From: a virus
IMG/VR virus record: IMGVR_UViG_3300020710_000025
Coordinates: 1 to 31,611 of that record
DNA: 31,611 nucleotides
Direction: 5' to 3' (one strand)
In this document: positions 6,489 through 15,933 of the stretch, piece by piece
Numbering within the stretch: the first letter of the stretch is position 1
Layout: the number at the start of each line of letters is the position of its first letter
Translations under genes and position numbers: made by a program
The notes under the pieces: model-generated
What the model was told of the DNA's origin: nothing
The model's input: only the letters and a program-made list of their open reading frames with translations
The model's database searches: none

Positions 6489-8483
6489 CTATTTGTATCC
6501 TGTTGGGTCGGAAGTAGGAATAAGTTTTCCTTTAATCACTATTTCAAGAACATTGTATTGAGCATTAACATCAGATGAAGTAATTGCCCATTTAAGATTA
6601 GATAGTCGTTTTTTAATCAATAAACGTTTAGTAACTGATGATTGACTGTAAGAAGATGGTGTATTTGCTGAATCTCCCATTGCAACTGAACCCATTAAAT
6701 CTGAACCTAATCCTGAATTTCCAACAACACTAGAAGTTATTTGAATGTTTTTAAGTTGCTGAATATTTTTATTTTTTTGTGTTCCAGAAACTATAAAGTT
6801 AACTGTTCCCTTTGGTCTAGCTAATTGAACATATACCTTATCAATTCTTGCCCATAAAGAATGGTCTTCGTCCCAATAAATAAGTCCTGATTCAAGGTCG
6901 GTGTTAAATGATGCTCCAAGGTCTCCTAAGAAGTTCTGGTTAAATTCTACTAACTGGTTTCCAGACATAGGTATTCCAAGAAGGTGTGGTGTTCCAGATG
7001 AATCTGCATATTCTACAAATTGTTTAACTGCTGTAGTCCAAGCTACACACCAAGCATTTCTTTCAAGGTCTAATACCCAAATCTGGTTATTAGTTGTGCT
7101 TCCGTAAGGAACTGACCAAAAGATTCTTCCGTAGTAAAAGATTCCTGCAATATTTTTAGCTGCAGTCATTGTAATGTTTTGCACATTAGGTCTAATTGAT
7201 GAGCTTATTTCACTTGTAGCAAGCACGTTTAAAATATTAGGTGCTGAACCAAGTGTTTGAAATCCTTTAATGGAAGGATAAAAAATGTTGTTAACTGATT
7301 GAACTACACCAAATGGACTGTTTGTTCCAATAGAACCTTGTGATGTGGCTGAAGGAACAGTAATACCATATTGACCTACCTGAATAGTGCTAAGAGATAC
7401 AAACCATATAGAACCTCCACCAACTGGGTCAGATGTAAATACAGTTGCTATTGATGTTCCTTGGCCAGTTCTAAAATGTTTAACAGTAATTGGCTTTTCA
7501 GAAGAGCCTGGATTTAAATCTATATAACCAGCACCTGCAAAAGGGTCAAATGAACCTGGATTATATTGAGAAGTAAAATAAACTCGATATGGATTGCCAG
7601 GGTCTCCAGTTCCCCACATTCTGTTTCCAGATAACGCAATATTTGATAAGACTGGTCCGGCAGTTGAATCAGTTATAGGATAACTACTAAATAAGTTAGG
7701 TTGAGCAAAGTTATTATCAGTCCAAGAAGTTGATGTAGTTGAATCAAGATATACTTCTTTTCCAGTTTGGTCTGAGTAATAAATGTTTACTCGGTCTGCA
7801 GTGTTAGTAGGAATAGTTAAAGTTATATAATCTTGAGTTGTTGAGTTGTTTAACCAAGATGAACGTTGCTTACTTACATTGACTGTATATTCACTACTTG
7901 CAGCTGATTCAAAACCATTCTTAATATAAGTTAGCCTGTAATAAAGCTTGTAAGTAGCAGTTGAACTTAAACTTCCACCATATGCAACAGCTGTAGGTGC
8001 AGCGGCAGTTCCAAGAGCTGAATAAGTAACAATAGTTCCAGTCGCTACATCGTAATAAGACAGCTTATCATATCCATTTGTGATATAAACTCGTGAATTT
8101 ATTTGTGTTAGCTTAGCTGTTTTACCAGTAGTCCAAGTATTTCCTGAAACAGTTGTCCAGTTTCCACCATCTACTGAAGTCTTAAGAGCACCATTATCTA
8201 TAACTAGTAGAGTGCTGGTAGTTGTTCCATCAGAGTTATATTTAATTGCAGTTCCAAGTCCATCAATAGGTCCAGTTAGAGTTTTTCCATATACCTGAGA
8301 ACCATATCGAACACGCCAGATTCCATCTTGGTCTAACATCATATTAGTAGCAGTTGTTACGGCTGTATTTGGAATTCTTGATTCGTCAGTAAGAGTTACA
8401 GTTCCACCTTTAAATTGATTAATTGTAATAGTAAATGGTTTACCATCACTACCTTTTAAATTAGGTCTTGTTAATCTTGGCAT
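6489..8483 (-). CDS. tail nozzle / DNA stabilisation-like protein
   Basis: A 664-residue beta-rich protein. The N-terminus has the layout typical of short-tail nozzle proteins (T7 gp12-like or P22 gp10-like): a FKGGTVTLTDESRIPNTAV segment, then TNMMLDQDGIWRVRYGSQVYG. Repeated strand-turn units follow (VYITNGYDKLSYYD, YRLTYIKNGFESAAS, NRMWGTGDPGNPYRVYFT) that fit a beta-propeller. The protein would close the end of the short tail and hold packaged DNA. It follows the adaptor gene by 2 nt, in the usual adaptor-then-nozzle order. The exact family cannot be fixed from the sequence alone. Confidence 0.8.
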   Translation of the reverse strand: MPRLTRPNLKGSDGKPFTITINQFKGGTVTLTDESRIPNTAVTTATNMMLDQDGIWRVRYGSQVYGKTLTGPIDGLGTAIKYNSDGTTTSTLLVIDNGALKTSVDGGNWTTVSGNTWTTGKTAKLTQINSRVYITNGYDKLSYYDVATGTIVTYSALGTAAAPTAVAYGGSLSSTATYKLYYRLTYIKNGFESAASSEYTVNVSKQRSSWLNNSTTQDYITLTIPTNTADRVNIYYSDQTGKEVYLDSTTSTSWTDNNFAQPNLFSSYPITDSTAGPVLSNIALSGNRMWGTGDPGNPYRVYFTSQYNPGSFDPFAGAGYIDLNPGSSEKPITVKHFRTGQGTSIATVFTSDPVGGGSIWFVSLSTIQVGQYGITVPSATSQGSIGTNSPFGVVQSVNNIFYPSIKGFQTLGSAPNILNVLATSEISSSIRPNVQNITMTAAKNIAGIFYYGRIFWSVPYGSTTNNQIWVLDLERNAWCVAWTTAVKQFVEYADSSGTPHLLGIPMSGNQLVEFNQNFLGDLGASFNTDLESGLIYWDEDHSLWARIDKVYVQLARPKGTVNFIVSGTQKNKNIQQLKNIQITSSVVGNSGLGSDLMGSVAMGDSANTPSSYSQSSVTKRLLIKKRLSNLKWAITSSDVNAQYNVLEIVIKGKLIPTSDPTGYK

Positions 8484-8485
8484 TA

Positions 8486-9208
8486 TTAACCTCCAAAGTA
8501 TGAACCGTCTCGGTTGAATTCAACATCATCAGGTTGTGTAGATGAGTTGATTGGAGCAGTTTCGTTAAATATCTTCATGTTCTGCATTGTTCCATCGGCA
8601 ATATTCTGATAGACCTCGTATTGATTAGTGTTTGAGTCCATTAGATGTTTTTGAGCCGCAACCCAATAAATAACATAATCAGGGTTACTCATTTCAGGAA
8701 CCCATGTTGTTTCAGTGTAAGCAGAAGGAATGGAAGCTGATTTATAATAATCGAATTGAATTGAACCACCAATACAAGTTTCGTTAGCTACAAATGGAAC
8801 AGTAAAGTTTACAGAAAATCCAGAACCTTGGTTGCCAGTAAAATAAGCTTTTCTAATTTGTGCTTTAACATATTTATCAGATTCTTCTGGTTTAACTACT
8901 TCGTATCTTATGACAGACCCTGCTGAAGTAGTAATTCTTACATATGATGATGGTAGAGTCATGTCTGTTAATCCAGTAGGATATGAACTTTGACCAACAG
9001 TTACAACAGTAGATACAGTTCCAGTTTTCCACAGTTCGTTCCAACTTATGTTTTCAGATTCCCAGTTTCCTACTGCTCTTAAAATAAGTCCGAATCTAAT
9101 TTTCCATTCATCGTCAGTTACTGCAGGTGTATTAGGGTCATTTTCATATAGTATGTGAATTGAATCTTGTATGTTTTGTAATGTTGTTGGTTGGTCTATT
9201 TGTGCCAT
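8486..9208 (-). CDS. head-tail adaptor-like protein
   Basis: A 240-residue protein with a helical N-terminal part (LQNIQDSIHILYENDPNTPAV, then WKIRFGLILRAVGNWE), a beta-rich middle, and a helical region near 175-205 (YVIYWVAAQKHLMDSNTNQYEV). This helix-beta-helix layout is typical of podovirus adaptor or tail-tube A proteins that join portal to nozzle. Its place directly before the nozzle-like gene supports this. The family call is by layout and context, not by a diagnostic motif. It has its own promoter and attenuator-like leader at 9221-9292. Confidence 0.7.
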   Translation of the reverse strand: MAQIDQPTTLQNIQDSIHILYENDPNTPAVTDDEWKIRFGLILRAVGNWESENISWNELWKTGTVSTVVTVGQSSYPTGLTDMTLPSSYVRITTSAGSVIRYEVVKPEESDKYVKAQIRKAYFTGNQGSGFSVNFTVPFVANETCIGGSIQFDYYKSASIPSAYTETTWVPEMSNPDYVIYWVAAQKHLMDSNTNQYEVYQNIADGTMQNMKIFNETAPINSSTQPDDVEFNRDGSYFGG

Positions 9209-9220
9209 ATTTGTTCCTAA

Positions 9221-9250
9221 TTAAAAACACCCCTGTTTTACCAGAGGTGT
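9221..9250 (-). terminator. intrinsic terminator / leader attenuator before adaptor gene
   Basis: On the - strand the stem ACACCTCTG/CAGGGGTGT with a GTAAAA loop is followed by TTTTT. It is placed between the promoter at 9281-9292 and the start codon at 9208, in the same arrangement as the leader at 6401-6473. Confidence 0.9.
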
Positions 9251-9264
9251 TCGTATATTTACGA
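9251..9264 (-). promoter_or_regulatory. leader hairpin, paired with the copy at 6432-6445
   Basis: The dyad TCGTAAATATACGA keeps the GTAAATATAC core of the other leader while the outer base pairs differ in a compensating way. It precedes the terminator by one base. Confidence 0.65.
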
Positions 9265-9280
9265 TTTACCTTATAGTGTG

Positions 9281-9292
9281 ATTATATCACAT
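9281..9292 (-). promoter_or_regulatory. extended -10 late promoter
   Basis: The - strand element is ATGTGATATAAT, a perfect -10 with TGTG extension. It overlaps the last codons and stop of the 1779-residue gene (stop at 9287-9289). No clear -35 box is seen. Confidence 0.75.
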
Positions 9293-12200
9293 CTTTATTC
9301 GAACTGGACTAATTTTAGATGCCTTAGCTATTCGTAGTGGTCGTTGCTTGGGCATTACATATCTTAGATGCTGATTGTGAACTTTCATTTTAATTCTGTG
9401 CTGTCTAATTCTTACTGGTTTTGTTCGTTTAATTCTGTGGGATTTTGTTATGCTTCCACCACCACCACCTGCAGATGTAAATCCATTACCTAATGAACCA
9501 TTTTGCATAAATGAATACTGTCCGTTAGCATTCTTACCTATATCATAGTTTCCAAGGTTTGATATACCTTTAAGCGTAGATTGAGCAAGGTTATCACCAT
9601 TATTAAGCAGTTGAGTTTGCGTAGCACCTGGGTAAATAGGATTCTGGTAAAGATACTTAGATAAATCTTTTGTTGTTGTAAACAAACCTGAATCTGCAAG
9701 ATATTGTTTAAGTTCTGGACTTGAGTTAATAATTTGAGCTCGAGTTGCTTTGCTTGCTGAGTCTGAACCTTTTGGCATAGAATCCAAAAGTGCTTGAACT
9801 TGTGGGGTAGGATTTGGTGCAACTTGTAATGGTAATAGTCCTTTTGCTACTCGAAGCTGATTATCGTATTGAGCAATAGCTTTGAATGTTGGCTGAAGTA
9901 CGTTTATATTTTGAACATAGAAATCTTGTTTTTGTGTTGGGTCTGTTATAGCGTCATATTGATTCATTAAATCAGTAGTTGATTGAGGAACATTTGGTGC
10001 AGTAAGTGGCGGAGTAACAGATGGATGTTGCTGGAAATAAGTATCAATAGCTTTTTGATTCCAGCCTTGATTTTGCATCCATTGAGTAAGATTTTGTACA
10101 TAGTTTTTTGCATCGTTACCAACAGCTGTTGAGTAATTTTTGAGCCAAGGGTTAGCTTGTTCTGTAAAGTATCGTTCTGGGTCACCTGTTCCCATAACTG
10201 AATAATCAAGTGCTATTTGTGCCTTTGGTTCTGATTTTGTTCCAATTATGTTTCCGTTACTATCCAATGTAAAGCTTGTACCTGAACCTGTTAAATCAAA
10301 CAATGCACTGTGCGGTCGTGTTGGGTCAAGTTGTGCAAGTTTTTGGTCGATGTAAAAAGATGGAGAAAGTCTTTGAGCACCTGTCTTTGGGTCATTTGAT
10401 AAATAATAAGAAGCTTTTTGGTCGGCAGATAACGCATTCCAATCACTTGGCACTGAGTTTCCAGAAGCGTCTTTAGTTGCAGTTGGGTGAAGTGATGTAT
10501 ATTCGGAGTAAAGTTTTGCACCTTGTGAAGCTGATACATCTTGCAAACTTGGGTCAATTTGACTAAGTTTACCGTTTTTCATAAGGTCAGCAAGTTGTGA
10601 TTGAGTATTAAAGTAATTTTGATTTTTTACATATTGAGGGTCTGTTGTATCTGTAGCACTTCGACCAATACCAGAAATGTTTATTACTGCTTCGATTGGA
10701 TTTTGCTTACCTTGTGCTGCTTGAACTATTTGATTTACTGCTATAGGTGCTGAAGCGTTTGCGACATTTCCTAGTGATTTAGCAAAATTTATACTTCCAT
10801 TGTCGTTACGAGTTATTACAGGATTTCCATAATAGTCTTTGTTAGTTATAAGTTGATTAGCAGTAGATAAAAGAGGAGCGGCGTTACCAGTTATTTCGTG
10901 TTGTAAACCAATAGTCTTTTGTCCAAGCGTCCGATTGTTACTATCAAAAAATGGAGCGACTGCACGATATGATTTTGTAATAGCAGGAGCACCCGCAAAT
11001 TTAATAACTTGGTGCTCGCCCTTATCATTTTTAAATGGTGTCGATACTTGTGGGTCGACTATTGCATTAAGCAAATTGTGAAAAAACGTTTTTGCGTCTT
11101 TTCTTTTGTTTGGGTCGAGAGCTATTGAAACAAGTGTTGGCATAGCAAAAATAGCTATTTTACCGCCAATAAGTTCTCGTGCGACTCTACCTTCTGGTCC
11201 TTTTTTAGATAAAGCTGAAATAGTTGCTCTAAATTGACCTTCGTTATAATCACTTGCAAGAATGCTTCTGCCAAGCATTTTTACTTGCGAAGGTGTAAAT
11301 GAATCAATAGCTCGATTTGCACCTCCTATAGAATCATTTAATGCTTTTGAAATTTGTCGCATTTTTACTACATCTTCTGGATTATTTATGTTTAAGTTTT
11401 TAAATTCATCGGCGGCAATAACCATTTTAACTGTCGGTATTTCTCGTAAAAACAAAGAGTCGTGAACAGCTCTAAGAGGGTTATACTTTCCTTTAAAAAG
11501 AAGAGAATTGTTAGAATCAATCGATTCATCGGCAAGAGTTAGTCCACTTATTCTAAATTTATCCATGCTTCCGTCTTTTATATACCCTTCTTTAAGGTCG
11601 TTGTAAAAACTTGAACTAAATTTAGATTGTAAAGGTTTTAAAATATCTTGCAGATTGCCATGCCTTATTTCTCGAGCAGTATGAGCAGCCATTGTAACAA
11701 CATCGTGAAAACCACCAAAAGCAAGTTTCAATCCCTTATAACCACCACCTACTTGGTCTAATAGTTTTAATACAGCTCCTTGAACTCCGTGTGCGTATTC
11801 ATAAGCTGCTCGAGAATTTAATGCATTAGCAATTTCAGGACTAGCAGTTAAGCCTTTTCCATATTTTGTATTAAGTGTTTTGTAGGTTCCATTATCTGAA
11901 CGCATAACATTACCTTTTGCAATTTTATCGCCATAAACGTTTTCTAAGCCTTTCTCATACGCTAATTTACCTAAATTGTGTGTTGCTCCAGCTTCTTTAT
12001 CTAAAGCATCCATAACGTTTGTATTAAGCGTTTGATAGCTACGAGCATTGGTATATCCTACTTGTTTGTTTCCACCACCTATTTTTATAGGTTCTTGTTT
12101 AATGTCTGTTTCTGCTTGTTGAACAAGTTGTCTAAGATAGTTCATTCGATATCCATGCTCTACACCAAGGTATTGGTCCCAAGCATCACGAAGGTCATAG

Positions 12201-14626
12201 TAGTTGCGAAGTTTTGAAACTGTATTTAAGAATTCTTCTGGTTTGATTGCAGATTTAGCAATAATTTCTACAGGTTTAGATTCAATATCTTTAACTAACG
12301 CCAAATCGTGTGGGTTTAATTCTGATACGGCATTTTTTGCAACTAAACGAGCATCGTTAAGCTGTCCGGTAACCATTTCAGCATGAAGATATGCTTGAGC
12401 GGCATCTGGAGCAATAGGAAGTTTTACTTTTCCTCGTAATGGGTTTTCTAATATAGATTGATTGCCACTTAATTTCATAATTCCGTCTACATCATGCACG
12501 GCTGTGTCCATATTGGCACCTGTTTGATTCATGTAATCGTTAAGAATTTCGTCAGTTGTTTTGCCGTTTTTAATGGATTCTAATACTTGAGCTTCTGCTT
12601 TAGGATTGCGGATACGAATAGAATCATTCTTTTTAATTTCGTTTGGTCGATAAGGCATTTGTCCTTCTGGCGTGTTGTTTAAAGATGCAAGTTCCTCATC
12701 ACTCATTTTATTTGGAGAATTTGTTATTTTAACTTGACGATATTTACCATTTGGATATTGAGATAATTCATCTTGACGTTGTTTTATACTATTGTTTATT
12801 TTGTTGTATTCATCAGATAAATAATGTTTGCCTGATTGTAAATCTTCTTCTGCTTGTTCAACTGCTTGATATCTTTTAAGTGGTTTAGATTGATTATTAA
12901 TTGCTTCCATAAGTGCATCTTCATCAGGAAATCCTAAATTTCTAGCCATATAATCAGCAGATGAACCAGTTTTTCTCTTTAAATAATTAGGTATATTTTC
13001 ATAAGCTGATGATGATATACCACCATTACTTAATATTTCGGCATTTAAATTTCGATGTGGCTTGTTTAACATCATTAATTCATCGGCAGTAGAATTGATA
13101 ATGTCACTTTTATCATTTAAAAGTTGATTTAATTGTTTATCTACAACGCCTGTTTTTGGTTTTGTTATATTAATAGGCTTTGGTGTTTCTACTTGTGGGG
13201 TTTCAACTTTTGGAGCTTGTTGTCTAAGTGTTTCTGCTGATGGGGCAGGATTTGCTTGGTTGTAAAGGTCGTCAACAGGTTGAATAGGTTCTGGTGTTCC
13301 AGGTATTTTAGCGTAGCCACCCTGAGTAATAGCATTTCGAGTGTTGTTTAATTCATCTAGTGTAGCTTGATATGCCTTAGCATTGTTTACCATTGCTGGG
13401 TTGCGTTCATCTAAGCCATTTTTAGTCATGTTATCTCGTAACTTATTAAGCGTATCTAAATGGTCATTAAGTTGTAATACTGCTGGGTGATTATCTGCAA
13501 CATTGTTAATTCCAATGCGACCAACTTGGTTTGCCATTAATTGTCTTGTTTGATTAATAATATCTGGGGTTGCATCAGCTACTTTATTGGCTGTATTTAT
13601 CAATCCATGAGTAGCGTTAGGTAATAAACCAAGAACTCCAAATGGTAAGCCTTGAACAACTCCTTTGCCTATATCAGTTGCAGCTTCATTAAAATTGTTA
13701 GCACTTTGAGCAGCTTGAGATGCTCCTTGTCCAGCACCATACAATCCAGCTACTGCTTCGCTACCAGCAAATTTTTGAGCGACTTTACCCAATCCAGATT
13801 TTTCAAGTTGAGGTAATAATGCTCTTATGCTACGTTCAGCAGCTTGGTCTATTGCTTTACCTTTACCTAATGTTAGTAAATTAATTGCAGTATTAATTGC
13901 ATTACCTGCTAAATTACGTCCTGTTCCTTCGTTAACTGTTCCATTGTTAGATGCCCAGTTAGTTAGACCTCCAAGTGGTCCACCACCAATTGCTTGTTGT
14001 GATGTTAGATTCTGATTAGTAAGTCCATTAACTATATTTGTAGCAACTCCAGCACCAGTATTTACAAAAGCTTTGGCAGAAGGTGTTAATCCTACGTCTT
14101 GACTAAGTCCACCTAAATTAGTTGCAAAGTTTTTTCCACCAAGGTTAGCATTGTTATTGCCTATAGCATTACGAGCATTATTAGCGGCTTGTTGGTTTCC
14201 AGTAAGGTTAGCTACACCAAGTGAACCTAAGTCACCTATGTCTTTCAAGTCAGATACAGCTCCGTTACCAGCTTGATTAAGTTGATGTAAAATAGGGTTA
14301 AAGAAATTGTTATGAACTGGTTGAAATTGTGGTGTTGATAGATTTGGTGTAGGTGATGGATTACCTATTTTAATTCCTGGCACATTTAGAGTGCCTAGGT
14401 TGCCTCCAATATTTGTAGATGAGTTAGGATTCAAAGTTGGTGTTAAATTCAATCCTGGAGCACCCATAGGGTTTCCTGGCATAGATGTTGGTGTTGGCTT
14501 AAATCCTAATATAGGTAAATTTTGAGCATTTTGAACAGGAGGTGATGATTGACCACCGTTATTGTTGCCTTCAATATCGTCAACTATTTTTTTACCGAAG
14601 TTTACTATGTTGTCCCAGATGGACAT
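9287..14626 (-). CDS. giant putative internal virion / ejection protein, 1779 aa
   Basis: This is the largest gene in the window. I recognise no enzyme motif in it. The first 130 residues are Asn/Pro/Gly-rich, with LTPTLNPNSSTNIGG (61-75), shared with the next gene upstream. Residues about 150-340 are Ala/Gly-rich with hydrophobic helices (GVVQGLPFGVLGLLP), which could enter membranes. Coiled-coil and Asn/Gln-rich stretches follow up to about 660, then a long, mostly helical body. The end is a glycine run and then a strongly basic tail with repeated RIK/RIR-type motifs. Position between fibre/coiled-coil genes and the adaptor, plus size, fits an internal virion protein ejected with the DNA. 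Function is inferred from context only. Confidence 0.75.
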   Translation of the reverse strand: MSIWDNIVNFGKKIVDDIEGNNNGGQSSPPVQNAQNLPILGFKPTPTSMPGNPMGAPGLNLTPTLNPNSSTNIGGNLGTLNVPGIKIGNPSPTPNLSTPQFQPVHNNFFNPILHQLNQAGNGAVSDLKDIGDLGSLGVANLTGNQQAANNARNAIGNNNANLGGKNFATNLGGLSQDVGLTPSAKAFVNTGAGVATNIVNGLTNQNLTSQQAIGGGPLGGLTNWASNNGTVNEGTGRNLAGNAINTAINLLTLGKGKAIDQAAERSIRALLPQLEKSGLGKVAQKFAGSEAVAGLYGAGQGASQAAQSANNFNEAATDIGKGVVQGLPFGVLGLLPNATHGLINTANKVADATPDIINQTRQLMANQVGRIGINNVADNHPAVLQLNDHLDTLNKLRDNMTKNGLDERNPAMVNNAKAYQATLDELNNTRNAITQGGYAKIPGTPEPIQPVDDLYNQANPAPSAETLRQQAPKVETPQVETPKPINITKPKTGVVDKQLNQLLNDKSDIINSTADELMMLNKPHRNLNAEILSNGGISSSAYENIPNYLKRKTGSSADYMARNLGFPDEDALMEAINNQSKPLKRYQAVEQAEEDLQSGKHYLSDEYNKINNSIKQRQDELSQYPNGKYRQVKITNSPNKMSDEELASLNNTPEGQMPYRPNEIKKNDSIRIRNPKAEAQVLESIKNGKTTDEILNDYMNQTGANMDTAVHDVDGIMKLSGNQSILENPLRGKVKLPIAPDAAQAYLHAEMVTGQLNDARLVAKNAVSELNPHDLALVKDIESKPVEIIAKSAIKPEEFLNTVSKLRNYYDLRDAWDQYLGVEHGYRMNYLRQLVQQAETDIKQEPIKIGGGNKQVGYTNARSYQTLNTNVMDALDKEAGATHNLGKLAYEKGLENVYGDKIAKGNVMRSDNGTYKTLNTKYGKGLTASPEIANALNSRAAYEYAHGVQGAVLKLLDQVGGGYKGLKLAFGGFHDVVTMAAHTAREIRHGNLQDILKPLQSKFSSSFYNDLKEGYIKDGSMDKFRISGLTLADESIDSNNSLLFKGKYNPLRAVHDSLFLREIPTVKMVIAADEFKNLNINNPEDVVKMRQISKALNDSIGGANRAIDSFTPSQVKMLGRSILASDYNEGQFRATISALSKKGPEGRVARELIGGKIAIFAMPTLVSIALDPNKRKDAKTFFHNLLNAIVDPQVSTPFKNDKGEHQVIKFAGAPAITKSYRAVAPFFDSNNRTLGQKTIGLQHEITGNAAPLLSTANQLITNKDYYGNPVITRNDNGSINFAKSLGNVANASAPIAVNQIVQAAQGKQNPIEAVINISGIGRSATDTTDPQYVKNQNYFNTQSQLADLMKNGKLSQIDPSLQDVSASQGAKLYSEYTSLHPTATKDASGNSVPSDWNALSADQKASYYLSNDPKTGAQRLSPSFYIDQKLAQLDPTRPHSALFDLTGSGTSFTLDSNGNIIGTKSEPKAQIALDYSVMGTGDPERYFTEQANPWLKNYSTAVGNDAKNYVQNLTQWMQNQGWNQKAIDTYFQQHPSVTPPLTAPNVPQSTTDLMNQYDAITDPTQKQDFYVQNINVLQPTFKAIAQYDNQLRVAKGLLPLQVAPNPTPQVQALLDSMPKGSDSASKATRAQIINSSPELKQYLADSGLFTTTKDLSKYLYQNPIYPGATQTQLLNNGDNLAQSTLKGISNLGNYDIGKNANGQYSFMQNGSLGNGFTSAGGGGGSITKSHRIKRTKPVRIRQHRIKMKVHNQHLRYVMPKQRPLRIAKASKISPVRIKM

Positions 14627-14635
14627 ATCTTACTC

Positions 14636-15724
14636 CTAGAATGTTAAGAATGAATTATTATCGCTTTTTTGTCCAAGTATTGAAGATGGAATACTTGTTT
14701 GTGATGGTTGAACAGCGTTAGTGCTGTAGTTTTGTCCTGTTAATCCACTGGTTTGTAGTGGTTGAACTGCAGGAATGTTTGTGTATTTGCTAATATCTAC
14801 TGGATTTAGATTAGAGTATGCACCCTTTAAGTTAGCTATTTCGTTATTATAGCTGTCGTTAATAGCTTGTAAGTGAGATAGTGCATCTTGTGCTAGAGCT
14901 GTTTGTCCGTAAGTTGCAAGAGTTTGAGCTTTGTAGGATTGAGCTTGTTGCTTAGAGTTCTCAAGATTTGCCATTTGTGTAGCATATTGTCCAGATAGTG
15001 CATCTAATTGAGATTTTCTTTGAGCATCTAGATTATCTAAAGCTGCTTTGTATCCAGCGGCTAAGTCTGCTGTTGATTGGTTGATTCCTGTTTGCTGTGA
15101 AGCTATTTGTTGGTTAAGGTCACCAAAGTTCTGATTACCTTGCTGATTAAGTGCGTAGTTAATTAATGGTGTTGCTGAAGAAGTTCCAGCACCTGATGAA
15201 CCTAAAAGGTTTTGGTAGTAGTTAATCATACCTCGCATTTGGTTAGTAAGGTCTCTGAATGAACGAGTTGAAGATTGATTTAAATCGTTTTGAGCTTTTT
15301 GAAGGTTAGCTACTCCACCAGCGTTTTGTGTGTTTAATTGGTTCGTCTGTGCGTTGTATTGACCACCTATGTCATTAACGCCATTTTGGTTATTAGCATT
15401 TAGAAGTGATTCTAAGTTGTTTGCGTGATTTATTACTGCATCATAGTTATCTGATATAGCTTGACCAAGAGCAGGATTAGTATTTGTGTTTGATGCAACA
15501 TTGTTATTGTTACTCGTGTTATTCGCATTGTTATTTGAGATATTGCTAACTACAGGATTAACTTGCTGAGCAACTGCATTAGTAGATATAGGGTTTTGAT
15601 TTACAGATTGTGGAGCATAGTTTCCAATAGTTGTAACTGAATTAGGATTTAAAGTTGGTGTAAAGCTAAATCCTGCATTACTGTTAAAGTTTGGATTTTG
15701 TATGTATTGGACGTTTGGGTTCAT
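14636..15724 (-). CDS. N/Q-rich coiled-coil virion protein (putative internal protein)
   Basis: A 362-residue protein with an Asn/Ser-rich N-terminal third and a long Gln/Ala/Leu helical region (about 110-310) that should form coiled coil. Residues 21-34 (FTPTLNPNSVTTIG) match residues 61-74 of the giant protein encoded just downstream, and the DNA is also similar. I place the start at 15724, where AAGGA sits at good spacing; the longer in-frame start at 15766 lacks a ribosome binding site. With the giant protein it may form a set of internal or ejection proteins, as in other short-tailed phages (inference). It has its own promoter about 200 nt upstream. Confidence 0.8.
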   Translation of the reverse strand: MNPNVQYIQNPNFNSNAGFSFTPTLNPNSVTTIGNYAPQSVNQNPISTNAVAQQVNPVVSNISNNNANNTSNNNNVASNTNTNPALGQAISDNYDAVINHANNLESLLNANNQNGVNDIGGQYNAQTNQLNTQNAGGVANLQKAQNDLNQSSTRSFRDLTNQMRGMINYYQNLLGSSGAGTSSATPLINYALNQQGNQNFGDLNQQIASQQTGINQSTADLAAGYKAALDNLDAQRKSQLDALSGQYATQMANLENSKQQAQSYKAQTLATYGQTALAQDALSHLQAINDSYNNEIANLKGAYSNLNPVDISKYTNIPAVQPLQTSGLTGQNYSTNAVQPSQTSIPSSILGQKSDNNSFLTF

Positions 15725-15921
15725 TTTATTTTCCTTAATTTGACTATTATTAAAATCCCCATTCAATAAAAAAGATTTGTTCCTGTCCGTTCTATAAAAA
15801 TAGTTAAGTGGAAGTTTTGTTTTTACTCAATTAGAGATTGAATAGATGCAAATGTGGTAGTTAAACCCCTGTCATTTTTTTCTATTTAGATTGCTTGATT
15901 GTTAAATCCGCCGCTAATTGC
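15725..15921 (-). promoter_or_regulatory. long leader of the N/Q-rich protein gene
   Basis: The untranslated leader is nearly 200 nt, long for this compact genome. It is A/T-rich with few strong stems; GGTTTAACTACC near 15860-15871 on the - strand is the clearest short dyad. No terminator like those at 6401 and 9221 is present. Confidence 0.4.
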
Positions 15922-15933
15922 ATTATAACACAA
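15922..15933 (-). promoter_or_regulatory. extended -10 late promoter
   Basis: The - strand reads TTGTGTTATAAT, the same 12 bases as at 6462-6473. It directly abuts the stop codon of the repeat-fibre gene (15934-15936). A weak -35-like TTTATC lies 17 nt upstream of the -10 box. Confidence 0.8.

Noticed and set aside
9538-10557. Three short - strand frames inside the giant gene
   Set aside because: They overlap the long gene in another frame, are rich in Leu, Gln and Ile, and have no ribosome binding sites.
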